Of a stretch of DNA of 64,000 bases, positions 8,773 through 20,090 are shown piece by piece; positions within the stretch are counted from its first letter, which is position 1; each line of letters opens with the position of its first letter. Made by a program: the position numbers and the translations under genes. The stretch comes from Brevundimonas diminuta. GTDB taxonomy: Bacteria > Pseudomonadota > Alphaproteobacteria > Caulobacterales > Caulobacteraceae. Under the pieces are notes generated by a model. It did not search any database, was not told the origin of the DNA, and worked only from the letters and a program-made list of their open reading frames with translations. The stretch is taken from positions 1,426,001 through 1,490,000 of the forward strand of contig NZ_CP073063.1 of NCBI RefSeq assembly GCF_022654015.1. Direction: 5' to 3'.

Positions 8773-8955
8773 GTCTCCTCCCCATGCAATGGAGAAAGGG
8801 ACCGCCCCGGGGTCTCGCCAAAGGCGAGCCCGATACCAGGCTGAGCGGTGGAGGGGCTCTTGAAGTCTCACAGCCGCCTGCGCTGCGGCTTAGAACCCCT
8901 CCGTCACGGCGCTGAAGAAGCGCCGCGCCACCTCCCCGCCAAGTGGGAAGGAGAC
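8773..8955. repeat. Palindromic interspersed repeat, family A copy 1 (with extra inner module)
   Basis: Ends GTCTCCTCCCC and GGAAGGAGAC are nearly inverted. The core contains GCGGTGGAGGGGCTCTTGAA and CCCCTCCGTC, shared with elements at 27236 and 60251. This copy is about 45 bases longer because its left part holds an additional hairpin (GTCTCGCC-AAA-GGCGAGC region). It sits between convergent rnd and ppx. Confidence 0.75.
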
Positions 8956-8962
8956 GCGTCGC

Positions 8963-10449
8963 CTAAATCTTCAGCCCCAGGTCCATCGCCTCGGCGAGGG
9001 CCTTGGCGCGCTTCTTGGTCTGTTCGCCCAGGAGGACGTCGGCGTAGCCTTCGGTCGCCGTCAGCCGCAGGTCGCCGCCTTTGACCTTGGCGGCGGCGTT
9101 GGCCATCAGCTGGGGCGAGCGCCCGGACAGATCGCAGGCGAGACGGATCGCCAGGCCGATGGCGCGGGCGCGCTTGGCGGCGGCGGCGTCGAGCAGGCGG
9201 TCGATGACCTCGGGCTGAGGCGTGGCGGGCGCGCCGCCGTAGCGGGCGTTCATCGCGCTGGCCAAAAAGGCGCGTTCCGTGTGGCTGATGCCGGCGACGG
9301 GCGCGCGCAGCACCTGGTCGAAGACTAGCTCCAGCCGGTGATCCGGGTGCAGTCGCGCGCCCAGATCCGCCAGACGGCAGGCGGCGCTGACCAGCACGGC
9401 GTCGCGTTTCTCGCCGAACACCTCGGGCAGGGCGGCGACGATTTCGGAAATCCAGCCGTTCAGCGCGCCGGGCAGGGCGGGGGCCACGCCCTGACGACCG
9501 CCCAGGGCGGTGCAGCCGGCCAGAAGCGGATCGGCCGTCCGCGTCGCCTCATCCAGCGTCTCGAACAGCAGGCCCTCGCGCACGCCCCACGCCGACATCT
9601 CGATCTGTTTGAGACCCAGATGTTTGATCAAGGCCTCGAGCACCAGGCCGGCGTAGGGCAGGGTCTCGGCGCGCTTCTTCGACACGCCGGGCAGTTTGGC
9701 CAGGCTGGCCGCCGACTGTTGCGCGACCAGACGCGCGGTCTCCAAAGCCTCATCGGCCGACATCTGATACTGATGCACGACTTTCAGCGGATAGGATTTC
9801 AAACCCATATGGACCTGGGCCAAGGTGCGCCAGGCGCCGCCCACGGCGTAGAGGCGCTCGCTCTTGAACTGGGCTGCGACCGGTTTCAGGGCCTGATCGA
9901 TACGGGCCTTGATGCGCTCGGCGTCGAAGGCCTTGCCGTCAGCCAAGGCAAACGGACCCAACGGCAGGGTCAGACCGTTCTCGACGCCGTCTCCGTTCAG
10001 CCGGGTCAGCTCCAGACTGGCGCCGCCCATGTCGGCCGAGACGCCGTGAGCCAGGGGCGCGCCGGCCAAGACGCCCATGGCCGCGTATTTGGCCTCTTCC
10101 TCACCCGACAGGACGCGGATCTGGAGGCCGGTCTCGGCGGCGACGCGCTCGCAGAACTCCGGCCCGTCCAAGGCTTCGCGCACGGCGGCGGTGGCGGCGA
10201 TCAGGGTCGCGTCAGGCCGCACGCCCTCCAGAACGGCGGCGAAACGGCGCAGCGCCGTCATCGCCATGACCACGCCCTCGGGCGACAGCTTGCGGGTCGT
10301 CGGCAGGTCGCGGCCCAGGCCGGCCAGAACCTTCTCATTATAGACGGTCCAGATCGCGCGGCCTTCCAGCCGGTACAGGACCAGACGAACCGAGTTTGAA
10401 CCGATGTCGATCGCGGCGATGTCGCGGTCGGTAAGCATGATGTCGGGCA

Positions 10450-10450
<1 letters not shown>
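8963..10450 (-). CDS. ppx: Ppx/GppA family exopolyphosphatase/phosphatase
   Basis: A 495-residue ASKHA-fold phosphatase that removes terminal phosphate from polyphosphate (and/or pppGpp). The N-terminal phosphate-1 motif is AIDIGSNSVRL, followed by ATAAVREA, the EEEAKY region and the second phosphate motif ADMGGASLEL. The C-terminal helical part resembles Ppx2-type enzymes and the HD-like domain of the family. The start codon overlaps the ppk stop by one base (TGATG), so ppk and ppx are probably translationally coupled, pairing synthesis and breakdown of polyphosphate. Exact preference between polyP and pppGpp cannot be read from sequence. Confidence 0.94.
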
Positions 10451-12666
<2,216 letters not shown>

Positions 12667-12726
12667 GAACCGGTTCTCGCGCGCGCGTGTGACGGCCGCA
12701 AGCGGGCGCCGAGAAAATGTCGCGGG

Positions 12727-13407
12727 TCAGTCGGCGGCGGCGTCCATGGCGTCCAGCACCTGACGCGCCAGAACGCGGGTGACGGGGCGGTGGAGGGCGT
12801 CCAGACGTTCGACCACCGCGGCGGCGGTCTCGGCCGAGCGGTCCAGGCGGCGGACCAGATAGTCGATCACGTCGTCGGACGGGGTGATGCTGCGTTCGGC
12901 GAAGCGGGCGCGCAGGATGGCCGACAGGACCGCGTCGTCGGGCGCGGCGATGGCCACGGCGCGCACGGCGTCCAGCCGCGAACGCAGATCGGGCAGATCG
13001 ACCGACCACTGACGCGGGGTCGAGCGCGACACCAGCAGCAGGGCGCCGCCGCCGGAGTTGGCCAGGTTGATCAGATGAAACAGGCTTTCGTCGTCGGCGT
13101 CCGCAGCACGGTCCAGCAGGACCGGCCGGCCTTCCAGTTCCAGCGGATCGATCAGCGCGGCCTCGGCGCCGTTCAGCGGCACGGCGCCGACCCGCTCGGC
13201 CCAGTCGGCGGCGAGGCGGCTCTTGCCCGATCCCGGGGGGCCGTGCAGCGCCAGCACCGCGCCCACGCCATCGGGCCAGCGGGCCAGGACGCGCACGGCC
13301 TCGGCGTTGCTGTCGGAGGTCACGAAGGCCTCGCCCGCAACCGGCCGCTCCAGCGGCAGACGCAGCTGGTCGGTCGTCGTCGGGGGCAGGGCGCTCAGCG
13401 CGGACAT
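12727..13407 (-). CDS. hdaA: DnaA-related replication regulator HdaA (Hda)
   Basis: A 226-residue AAA+ protein related to DnaA domain III. With the DNA-loaded sliding clamp it stimulates ATP hydrolysis by DnaA (RIDA) and prevents over-initiation. The N terminus carries QLRLPL, a clamp-binding motif at about residues 14-19. Walker A is GPPGSGKSRL. A weak Walker B region (PVLLDRAAD) lacks the usual acidic pair. The C-terminal lid helices end near VLDAMDAAAD. The DnaA DNA-binding domain IV is absent, as expected. In Caulobacter hdaA is also followed by polyphosphate genes, which supports the assignment. Confidence 0.93.
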   Translation of the reverse strand: MSALSALPPTTTDQLRLPLERPVAGEAFVTSDSNAEAVRVLARWPDGVGAVLALHGPPGSGKSRLAADWAERVGAVPLNGAEAALIDPLELEGRPVLLDRAADADDESLFHLINLANSGGGALLLVSRSTPRQWSVDLPDLRSRLDAVRAVAIAAPDDAVLSAILRARFAERSITPSDDVIDYLVRRLDRSAETAAAVVERLDALHRPVTRVLARQVLDAMDAAAD

Positions 13408-13492
13408 GCGTCTTTCATAGCAGAGCCCGGCGTTAACCGCGTCAGGCCCGCTCTGTTGGTTGCGGGGAGCGAACCGCGCCCCTGTGGATGAA

Positions 13493-13780
13493 TCAGGCGA
13501 ATTCGGCCAGGGCGGGGTTCAGCTTGCCGGCCTTGAACTCGGTCACCGTGTAATCGGCCAGGCCGTCAACCTGGAACGGATCGTCCTTCAGCAGGGTCTC
13601 CAGCTCTTGCTTGGTCCCGCCGCTGCGCACCACCAGAATGCCGCCGGTGCGCGGCACCATCGGCCCGGCGGCGATGATCAGGCCGCTGGCGACATGCTGA
13701 TCCAGCCACGCGCGATGCTCGACCGTCCGCGCCTCGATGGCTTCGATGGGCTGGGTGTAGGTGATGGTGACGATGAACAT
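13493..13780 (-). CDS. YciI family protein
   Basis: A 95-residue protein starting MFIVTITYTQPIEAIE with the YciI/YCII fold pattern. HRAWLDQHVASG holds the conserved His-Asp pair near residues 22-28. Next come GPMVPRTGGILVV and the ending DPFQVDGLADYTVTEF. The family is small dimeric, dehydrogenase or dehydrochlorinase-like; its substrate is unknown. The open frame extends far upstream antisense to aspS, but the ATG at 13780 gives the canonical family start. It is divergent from aspS. Confidence 0.92.
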   Translation of the reverse strand: MFIVTITYTQPIEAIEARTVEHRAWLDQHVASGLIIAAGPMVPRTGGILVVRSGGTKQELETLLKDDPFQVDGLADYTVTEFKAGKLNPALAEFA

Positions 13781-13945
13781 GGCGGCCTCGGGCGGGATGG
13801 AAGCGCCAGATATCATGCGCGGCGGCAGGCTTTGCAACGGCTGAAACCTTGACTTTCCGGGGCGATGATGCGCCCTACGCCGCTTCGATTTCGGGCGCCG
13901 ACGGCGTCGGATTCCACCGCCCAGAGACTCCAGACGGTTCGTTTC

Positions 13946-15778
13946 ATGCACGCCTATCGCTCCCACACCTGCGGCGCCCTGCGCGCCTCTGACGCCGGTT
14001 CCGCTGTTCGCCTGTCGGGCTGGGTTCACCGCAAGCGCGACCACGGCGGTTTGCTGTTCATCGACCTGCGCGACCACTACGGCCTGACGCAGCTGGTTCT
14101 GCACCCCGAGACGCCGGGCTTCGCCGCCGTGGAGCGTCTGCGCGCCGAGAGCGTGATCAAGGTCGATGGCGAGGTGGTCGCGCGCGACGCCTCGGTGGTG
14201 AACCCCAACCTGCCGACCGGCGAGGTCGAGGTGCGCGTCCAGGGCGTCGAGGTGCTGTCCGAAGCCGCCGAACTGCCGATGCCGGTCTTTGGGGATCAGG
14301 AATATCCCGAGGATATCCGCCTGGCCAACCGCTTCCTGGATCTGCGCCGCGAGCGACTGCACAAGAACATCGTGCTGCGCTCCAAGGTGATTTCCTCGAT
14401 CCGCCGTCGCATGGTCGATCAGGGCTTCCTGGAGTATCAGACGCCGATCCTGACGGCCTCGTCGCCGGAAGGCGCGCGCGACTTCCTGGTGCCGTCGCGA
14501 CTGCATCCGGGCAAGTTCTATGCGCTGCCCCAGGCGCCGCAGCAGTTCAAGCAGCTGCTGATGGTCTCGGGCTTCGACCGCTACTTCCAGATCGCGCCGT
14601 GCTTCCGTGACGAAGACCTGCGCGCCGACCGGTCGCTGGAGTTTTATCAGCTCGACGTCGAGATGAGCTTCGTGACCCAGGAAGACGTCTTCGCCGCCAT
14701 CGAGCCGCTGATGCACGGCGTGTTCGAGGAGTTCGGCGACGGCAAGCCGGTCTCGGCCATCGACGGCGTCCATACCTTCACCAACGACTTCGGCGAGACG
14801 TTCGAGCACAAGGGTTTCGAGCGCCTGACCTACGCCCAGTCGATGGCCTGGTACGGTTCGGACAAGCCGGACCTGCGCAACCCGATCAAGATGCAGGTGG
14901 TGTCGGACCATTTCCGCGACGGCGGCTTCGGCCTGTTCGCCAAGATCCTGGGTGCGGACGACAAGAACGCGGTCTGGGCCATTCCGGCCCCCACGGGCGG
15001 TTCGCGCGCCTTCTGCGACCGCATGAACAGCTGGGCGCAGGGCGAGGGCCAGCCGGGCCTGGGTTATATCTTCTGGTCCGAGGACCAGGGCGCCTGGGGC
15101 GGCCCGATCGCCAAGAACCTGGGTCAGGAACCGACCAAGGCCCTGATGTCGTCGCTCGGTCTGGGCCAGGGCGACGCCGCCTTCTTCGTCGCCGGCCTGC
15201 CTGCGACCTTCGCCAAGTTCGCCGGCCTGGCTCGCACTCGCGTCGGCACGGAGCTGAAGCTGGTGGACGAAGACCAGTTCAAATTCTGCTGGATCGTCGA
15301 CTTCCCCATGTTCGAATGGTCGGAAGACGAGAAGAAGGTCGACTTCAGCCACAACCCCTTCTCCATGCCGCAGGGCGGACTGGAGGCCCTGGAGAACCAG
15401 GATCCGCTGACCATCCGCGCCTATCAGTACGACATCGTCTGCAACGGCTATGAGCTGTGCTCGGGCGCGATCCGGAACCACAAGGCCGAGATCATGCTGA
15501 AGGCGTTCGAGATCGCCGGCTATGACGCCTCGGTGGTCGAGGAGCAGTTCGGCGGCATGCTGAACGCCTTCCGCTTCGGCGCCCCGCCGCACGGCGGCCT
15601 GGCCCCCGGCATCGACCGCATCGTCATGCTGCTGGCCGGCGAGACGGCCATACGCGAGGTCATCGCCTTCCCGCTGAACCAGCAGGGCGAGGATCTACTG
15701 ATGAACGCGCCGACCGAGGCCGAGGAGCGCCAGCTGAAGGATGTCCACATCCGCACGGCGCTGCCGATCAAGGTGTGA
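13946..15778 (+). CDS. aspS: Aspartyl-tRNA synthetase
   Basis: A 610-residue class IIb synthetase that charges tRNA-Asp. The N-terminal OB anticodon-binding fold (about 10-110) contains [11 protein letters not shown]. Motif 2 is [10 protein letters not shown], and the bacterial GAD insertion lies in the middle of the catalytic domain. Motif 3 is [10 protein letters not shown] near the C terminus. The start at [12 protein letters not shown] matches family N termini; an in-frame ATG at 13865 would add 27 non-homologous residues. Because the window does not show gatCAB, whether the enzyme is discriminating or also charges tRNA-Asn cannot be judged. A strong terminator follows. Confidence 0.97.
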   Translation: MHAYRSHTCGALRASDAGSAVRLSGWVHRKRDHGGLLFIDLRDHYGLTQLVLHPETPGFAAVERLRAESVIKVDGEVVARDASVVNPNLPTGEVEVRVQGVEVLSEAAELPMPVFGDQEYPEDIRLANRFLDLRRERLHKNIVLRSKVISSIRRRMVDQGFLEYQTPILTASSPEGARDFLVPSRLHPGKFYALPQAPQQFKQLLMVSGFDRYFQIAPCFRDEDLRADRSLEFYQLDVEMSFVTQEDVFAAIEPLMHGVFEEFGDGKPVSAIDGVHTFTNDFGETFEHKGFERLTYAQSMAWYGSDKPDLRNPIKMQVVSDHFRDGGFGLFAKILGADDKNAVWAIPAPTGGSRAFCDRMNSWAQGEGQPGLGYIFWSEDQGAWGGPIAKNLGQEPTKALMSSLGLGQGDAAFFVAGLPATFAKFAGLARTRVGTELKLVDEDQFKFCWIVDFPMFEWSEDEKKVDFSHNPFSMPQGGLEALENQDPLTIRAYQYDIVCNGYELCSGAIRNHKAEIMLKAFEIAGYDASVVEEQFGGMLNAFRFGAPPHGGLAPGIDRIVMLLAGETAIREVIAFPLNQQGEDLLMNAPTEAEERQLKDVHIRTALPIKV

Positions 15779-15807
15779 TCGGCGAGGTCTGATCAAGGAC
15801 GAAGAAT

Positions 15808-15836
15808 GGGGGACGCTTCGCGGCGTCCCCCTTTTT
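15808..15836 (+). terminator. Intrinsic terminator of aspS
   Basis: Stem GGGGGACGC (15808-15816) pairs perfectly with GCGTCCCCC (15823-15831) and is followed by TTTTT. Confidence 0.85.
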
Positions 15837-15920
15837 GTTCGCGCCCAAGGCGAGCACGATTGCCTGCAACCGTTGACCGGGATTTACGTTCGGATCGGAC
15901 GTTAATCTTTCGGTAACCAA

Positions 15921-16055
15921 ATGCGACGCGCCATTCGACTGGGTATCTTCATCGGCACCGTGCTGGGCATGAGCGCCTGTGCGACCCAGTATGACGCCAA
16001 TGGCCGGCCGGTTTCGGGCGCTTACGGCTCGGTCGAAGCCGGGCCGGCGGGCTGA
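15921..16055 (+). CDS. Very small lipoprotein (44 aa)
   Basis: MRRAIRLGIFIGTVLGMSAC opens a lipoprotein signal with lipobox GMSAC (Cys20). The mature peptide is only 25 residues (ATQYDANGRPVSGAYGS...). There is no recognisable Shine-Dalgarno sequence before the ATG (CGGTAACCAA). Translation may therefore be leaderless or weak. The length and signal are typical of entericidin-like or other small envelope lipoproteins of Caulobacterales, but no family is assigned. It lies alone between aspS and a CNNM gene. Confidence 0.6.
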   Translation: MRRAIRLGIFIGTVLGMSACATQYDANGRPVSGAYGSVEAGPAG

Positions 16056-16150
16056 GCGCAAAGGAAAACATGGCGCTGGTCGCGATCCTGCCCTAGTGTA
16101 GCGCTGCGGACGCCGTCTGTCGCGCCGCGTCGGTCCCCAAAACCCCCTAG

Positions 16151-17485
16151 ATGTTACTCATCGCTATTGCTGTCGTTCTGCTCCTGGTGGTGCTCAACGG
16201 CTTGTTCGCCATGACTGAATTGGCGGTCGTCTCCTCTCGGAAATCCAAGCTGCAGGCGAGGGCGGAACGAGGAGACCGGGGGGCCAGGGCGGCGCTGAAG
16301 CTGTCGGAAGAACCGACCCAGTTCCTGTCCGCCGTTCAGGTGGGCATCACCCTGATCGGCATTCTGGCGGGCGCCTATGGTCAGGCGACCATCGCGGGCG
16401 AACTTGATCGCATTCTGGAAGCCGCCTTCCCGGCGCTGGCGCAATACACCGAATTCTTCGCGACCGCCGTGGTGGTCGTGTGCATCACCTATGTCTCGCT
16501 GATCATCGGCGAACTGGTGCCCAAGCGCCTGGCGCTGATCTTTCCCGAGACGGTGGCGTCCAAGATGGCCAAGCCGATCTCGACGCTGGCGATCGTGCTG
16601 AAGCCCTTCGTCCTGCTGCTGACCGCCTCGACCTCGGGCATTCTGAAGCTGCTGGGCGTCAAGGATCGCGACGGATCGGACGTGACCCAGGAAGAGGTGG
16701 CCACCATTTTGGCCGAGGGCACCTCGGCCGGCCTGATCGAACCGGAAGAGCAGGAGATGATCGAGGAGATCATGCGCCTGGGCGACCGTCCGGTGCGGGT
16801 GGCCATGACGCCGCGCCACGAGGTGTTCTGGATCGCCCTTGACGACCCCGAGGAGGTGGTGCGCGAGGAAATCCGCACCTGCCCCTATTCGCGCATCGTC
16901 GTGGCGCGCGAGAACGACGTCGATAATCCGCTCGGCCTGGTGCACAAGAAGGACCTGCTGGACGCTCTGCTGACGACCGGCAAGATCGATGTGGAGCCGC
17001 TTGTCGCCGAGCCGGCCTTCATTCCTCAGTCGACCTCGGTGCTGAAGGCGCTGGAAATCCTGAAGGGCTCGCGGGTCCACATGGCCTTCATCGTCGACGA
17101 ATACGGCGCCTTCGAAGGCGTGGTGACGGCGACCGACATCCTGGAGATGATCGCCGGCGACTTCGACGAGGGCCATGACGAAGAGCAGGCCTGGATCCAT
17201 CAACGCGCGGATGGCACCTGGCTGGTGGACGGCCAGACCGACCTCGACGATCTCGCCGACACCCTGGGCGAGGACTTCGGCGAGCATGAAGGCTTCCACA
17301 CCGTCGCCGGCCTGATTCTGCACCAGATCTCGCGCGTCCCGGACGAGGGCGAAGTGCTGCAGGTGGGTCGATTCGAGGTCGAGGTCGTGGATATGGACGA
17401 CCGCCGTATCGACAAGCTGATCTTCAAGGAACTGGTGAAGGCCGAGGACGAGCGGGACGCCATCGCCGCGCATCTGGAAGACTGA
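16151..17485 (+). CDS. Hemolysin-family CNNM/CorC-type membrane protein
   Basis: A 444-residue inner-membrane protein. A DUF21/CNNM transmembrane domain lies at about 1-190, with helices from MLLIAIAVVLLLVVLN onward and the ELVPKRLAL motif. Two CBS domains follow (about 205-330), including RVAMTPRHEVFW and VDEYGAFEGVVTATDILE. A C-terminal CorC_HlyC domain (about 350-430) contains DLADTLGEDF and HTVAGLI. These proteins are linked to Mg2+ or Co2+ homeostasis, and the CBS pair probably senses nucleotides. The hemolysin label is historical. It stands just upstream of tRNA-Trp. Confidence 0.93.
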   Translation: MLLIAIAVVLLLVVLNGLFAMTELAVVSSRKSKLQARAERGDRGARAALKLSEEPTQFLSAVQVGITLIGILAGAYGQATIAGELDRILEAAFPALAQYTEFFATAVVVVCITYVSLIIGELVPKRLALIFPETVASKMAKPISTLAIVLKPFVLLLTASTSGILKLLGVKDRDGSDVTQEEVATILAEGTSAGLIEPEEQEMIEEIMRLGDRPVRVAMTPRHEVFWIALDDPEEVVREEIRTCPYSRIVVARENDVDNPLGLVHKKDLLDALLTTGKIDVEPLVAEPAFIPQSTSVLKALEILKGSRVHMAFIVDEYGAFEGVVTATDILEMIAGDFDEGHDEEQAWIHQRADGTWLVDGQTDLDDLADTLGEDFGEHEGFHTVAGLILHQISRVPDEGEVLQVGRFEVEVVDMDDRRIDKLIFKELVKAEDERDAIAAHLED

Positions 17486-17505
17486 TCGCAAGTGTCACAT
17501 CGCCC

Positions 17506-17534
17506 TTGAAATGGCGGGCGGTGTCGGGCATACG
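17506..17534 (+). promoter_or_regulatory. Possible promoter of the tRNA-Trp/secE/nusG unit
   Basis: TTGAAA (17506-17511) and CATACG (17529-17534) are 17 bases apart, about 48 bases before the tRNA. The -10 match is weak, so this is tentative. Confidence 0.3.
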
Positions 17535-17581
17535 CCCCCCTCTGGCGAACGCACGGACCTCTCGGGTTTGCGCGGTAGTCT

Positions 17582-17657
17582 AGGAGTTTAGCTCAGCTGG
17601 TAGAGCACCGGTCTCCAAAACCGGGGGTCGTGGGTTCGAGTCCCCCAACTCCTGCCA
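17582..17657 (+). tRNA. tRNA-Trp (anticodon CCA)
   Basis: A 76-base cloverleaf. The acceptor stem AGGAGTT pairs with AACTCCT, the D-stem GCTC with GAGC, and the anticodon stem CCGGT with ACCGG around loop CTCCAAA (anticodon CCA). The T-loop is TTCGAGT and the 3' CCA is encoded after discriminator G. One T-stem pair (T50 with C64) appears mismatched. A position directly before secE is the usual bacterial arrangement. Confidence 0.97.
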
Positions 17658-17727
17658 ATCCCCCCTGTCGCTTCCGGATGGGACTTCCCATCTGGGGCGA
17701 CAGGAACAATTGTGTGAAGAGCAACTG

Positions 17728-18042
17728 ATGGCCAAGGCCAAAACTCCCGGCAAGCGGCCTCAAGGCAGCGCGAAGCCCCAGATGGGCGCCAAGCCTCAGG
17801 CGGCCGGCGCCGCCGCCATCACGGTCGATTCGCCCGAGCCCAAGAAGCCCCGCACCAGCCCCGGCCAGTTCCTGAGCCAGGTGCGCGCCGAAGGCCGCAA
17901 GATCGTCTGGCCCAGCCGCAAGGAGACCTGGATCACCTCGGTGATGGTCTTCATCATGGTCATCATCGCCTCGATCTTCTTCTGGATCGTGGACACCGGC
18001 CTGGGCTACGCCTTCCGCTACATCATCGCTCTCGGATCCTGA
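17728..18042 (+). CDS. secE: Preprotein translocase subunit SecE
   Basis: A 104-residue single-span subunit of the SecYEG channel. It has a basic, Lys/Pro-rich N-terminal extension (about 1-45), then the conserved amphipathic helix and hinge FLSQVRAEGRKIVWPSRKET. One transmembrane helix follows (about 72-95). Thr-tRNA-Trp neighbour and nusG immediately downstream (13-base gap) are the standard context. The start at ATG 17728 is chosen; an in-frame start at 17710 would add MCEEQL, which lacks support. Confidence 0.96.
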   Translation: MAKAKTPGKRPQGSAKPQMGAKPQAAGAAAITVDSPEPKKPRTSPGQFLSQVRAEGRKIVWPSRKETWITSVMVFIMVIIASIFFWIVDTGLGYAFRYIIALGS

Positions 18043-18055
18043 GAAAGACGCGCCC

Positions 18056-18631
18056 ATGACCGATGCAGCGCCCGCAAAGCCCGCCAATCCGCGCCACAAG
18101 TGGTACATCGTCAACGCCTACTCGAACTTCGAAAAGAAGGTCGCCGAGCAGCTGCGCGATCAGGCCAAGCAACAGGGCCTGGAAGACGCCTTCTCCGAAA
18201 TCCTGGTTCCGACCGAGGACGTCGTCGAGATCCGTCGCGGCCGCAAGGTGAACTCGGAACGCAAGTTCTTCCCCGGCTATGTGCTGGTGAAGATGGAAAT
18301 GACCGACCAGGCCTATCACCTGGTCAAGAATACGCCGAAGGTCACGGGCTTCCTGGGCGCCGCGGGCGGGACCAAGCCCCTGCCGGTCTCCGAGCGTGAA
18401 GTTCAGAACATCATCGGCGCCGTGGAAGAGGGCGTCGAGCGTCCCAAGCCCACCATCCGCTTCGACATCGGCGAGAAGGTCAAGGTCATCGACGGCCCGT
18501 TCGCCAGCTTCGACGGTTCGGTCGAGAGCGTGGACGAAGAACACGCCCGCCTGCGCGTCGCCGTGTCCATCTTCGGTCGCGCCACGCCGGTCGAACTGGA
18601 ATACGCCCAGGTGGAGAAGGTCGCGGGCTGA
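18056..18631 (+). CDS. nusG: Transcription termination/antitermination factor NusG
   Basis: A 191-residue elongation factor that binds RNA polymerase and couples it to Rho or ribosomes. The NGN domain occupies about residues 14-125 (KWYIVNAYSNFEKKVAEQL, PGYVLVKMEM). The C-terminal KOW domain runs from about 135 and contains GEKVKVIDGPFASFDG. It has normal length and forms an operon with secE. A terminator lies directly after the stop, so rplK-rplA probably has its own promoter. Confidence 0.98.
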   Translation: MTDAAPAKPANPRHKWYIVNAYSNFEKKVAEQLRDQAKQQGLEDAFSEILVPTEDVVEIRRGRKVNSERKFFPGYVLVKMEMTDQAYHLVKNTPKVTGFLGAAGGTKPLPVSEREVQNIIGAVEEGVERPKPTIRFDIGEKVKVIDGPFASFDGSVESVDEEHARLRVAVSIFGRATPVELEYAQVEKVAG

Positions 18632-18655
18632 GGCTCACGCCCCTGTCGAGATTTA

Positions 18656-18684
18656 AGCCGCGTCCGAAAGGGCGCGGCTTTTTC
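18656..18684 (+). terminator. Intrinsic terminator after nusG
   Basis: AGCCGCG (18656-18662) pairs with CGCGGCT (18673-18679), followed by a T-run and CGTTT. Confidence 0.75.
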
Positions 18685-18712
18685 GTTTCTGCGGCGAGGG
18701 CGGGGCGGTGCG

Positions 18713-18740
18713 TTGCCATTCCATCCCCCCTCTGTTACAC
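18713..18740 (+). promoter_or_regulatory. Possible rplK-rplA promoter
   Basis: TTGCCA (18713-18718) and TTACAC (18735-18740) have a 16-base spacer. The site lies after the nusG terminator and before the leader hairpin of rplK. It would give a transcript start about 110 bases before rplK. This is a modest match. Confidence 0.3.
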
Positions 18741-18784
18741 GCGCGCCTTCGCTCGGCGGGCCTTCGGTTCGTGGGGCGTCAAAT

Positions 18785-18813
18785 CCGTGGGAGGCAGCCA
18801 TGCCGCACCACGG
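18785..18813 (+). promoter_or_regulatory. Candidate L1-binding autoregulatory hairpin in the rplK leader
   Basis: CCGTGG (18785-18790) pairs with CCACGG (18808-18813). Inside, GGCA pairs with TGCC, leaving an asymmetric GA/GCA internal loop. The strand GTGGGAGGC resembles the L1-binding strand of 23S rRNA helix 76 (GGUGGGAGGC in E. coli), which L11-operon leaders are known to mimic. Identification rests on this similarity and on position 47 bases before rplK. Confidence 0.5.
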
Positions 18814-18859
18814 CTCACCGGTCCCGGATCACGTCCGGGGTCATTCATAGGAGAGACCA

Positions 18860-19291
18860 ATGGCCAAGAAGATTCTCGGCTATATCAAGCTGCAAGTGCC
18901 GGCCGGTTCGGCCACGCCTTCGCCCCCGATCGGCCCGGCTCTGGGTCAGCGCGGCGTGAACATCATGGGCTTCTGCAAGGAGTTCAACGCGCGCACCGAG
19001 AAGGAAGCCAAGGGCACCCCGCTTCCGACCGTGATCACCGTCTATCAGGACAAGTCGTTCACCTTCATCACCAAGACGCCGCCGGCGACCTGGTACCTGA
19101 AGCAGGCTACGGGCCTGAAGTCGGGTTCGAAGCTGGTCGGCCGTGAAGTCGCCGGCAAGATCACGCAGGCGCAACTGCGCGAGATCGCCGAAAAGAAGAT
19201 GAAGGATCTGAACGCCAACGACCTCGACGCGGCGGCCAAGATCATCGAAGGCTCCGCCCGCGCGATGGGCCTCGAAGTGGTGGAGGGCTAA
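18860..19291 (+). CDS. rplK: 50S ribosomal protein L11
   Basis: A 143-residue L11, part of the GTPase-associated centre on 23S rRNA. The N-terminal domain has the proline-rich [24 protein letters not shown] motif region that moves with EF-G. The C-terminal domain binds rRNA. A GGAGAGACC ribosome site precedes the ATG. rplA follows after 3 bases, so the two are co-transcribed and coupled. Confidence 0.99.
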   Translation: MAKKILGYIKLQVPAGSATPSPPIGPALGQRGVNIMGFCKEFNARTEKEAKGTPLPTVITVYQDKSFTFITKTPPATWYLKQATGLKSGSKLVGREVAGKITQAQLREIAEKKMKDLNANDLDAAAKIIEGSARAMGLEVVEG

Positions 19292-19294
19292 ACC

Positions 19295-19984
19295 ATGGCC
19301 AAGCAAACCAAGGCCTTCAAGGCCCGCACCGGCGTGACCCAGGACCTGCTGCCGTTCTCCGACGCCATCAAGCTGGCCAAGGAAAACGCCAAGGCCAAGT
19401 TCGACGAGTCGCTGGAAATCTCGGTCAACCTGGGCGTCGACCCGCGTCACGCCGACCAACAGGTCCGTGGCGTCGTCAACCTGCCGTCAGGCACCGGCCG
19501 TGACGTTCGCGTCGCCGTCTTCGCCAAGGACGCCAAGGCCGCCGAAGCCACCGCAGCCGGCGCCGAACACGTCGGCGCCGAAGATCTGTACGAAAAGATC
19601 GCCGGCGGCTTCATGGAGTTCGACCGCGTGATCGCGTCGCCGGACATGATGGCCCTAGTCGGCCGTCTGGGTAAGGTGCTGGGCCCGCGCGGCCTGATGC
19701 CGAATCCCAAGGTCGGCACCGTGACCCCGAACGTGGCCCAGGCCGTCAAGGACGCCAAGGGCGGTGCCGTCGAGTTCCGCGTCGAGAAGGCGGGCATCGT
19801 CCACGCCGGCATCGGCAAGGTCTCGTTCACCCAGGACGCCCTGGAAGCCAACGTGAAGGCCATCGTGGACGCCCTGGTGCGTTCCAAGCCGTCGGGCGCC
19901 AAGGGCACCTATGTGAAGCGCATCAGCCTATCCTCGACGATGGGCCCGGGCTTCAAGGTCGACCCAGCCTCGCTGGGCGCCTAA
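19295..19984 (+). CDS. rplA: 50S ribosomal protein L1
   Basis: A 229-residue L1, the mobile stalk protein near the E site and, in many bacteria, translational repressor of its own operon. Conserved segments include [11 protein letters not shown], the signature [14 protein letters not shown] and [13 protein letters not shown]. Length is normal. A strong terminator follows at once, so L1 production ends the rplKA unit. A candidate L1 target lies in the rplK leader. Confidence 0.99.
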   Translation: MAKQTKAFKARTGVTQDLLPFSDAIKLAKENAKAKFDESLEISVNLGVDPRHADQQVRGVVNLPSGTGRDVRVAVFAKDAKAAEATAAGAEHVGAEDLYEKIAGGFMEFDRVIASPDMMALVGRLGKVLGPRGLMPNPKVGTVTPNVAQAVKDAKGGAVEFRVEKAGIVHAGIGKVSFTQDALEANVKAIVDALVRSKPSGAKGTYVKRISLSSTMGPGFKVDPASLGA

Positions 19985-20011
19985 GTCGAAAGACAAGCCA
20001 CACTGAAGAAT

Positions 20012-20038
20012 GGCGGGGAGCGATCCCCGCCGTTTTTT
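20012..20038 (+). terminator. Intrinsic terminator after rplA
   Basis: GGCGGGG (20012-20018) pairs with CCCCGCC (20025-20031), followed by GTTTTTT. Confidence 0.85.
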
Positions 20039-20090
20039 CTTGCCCGGAGATCGTCACTGCCGTCAGGATGCGCGTCTATCGGGGGATGAC

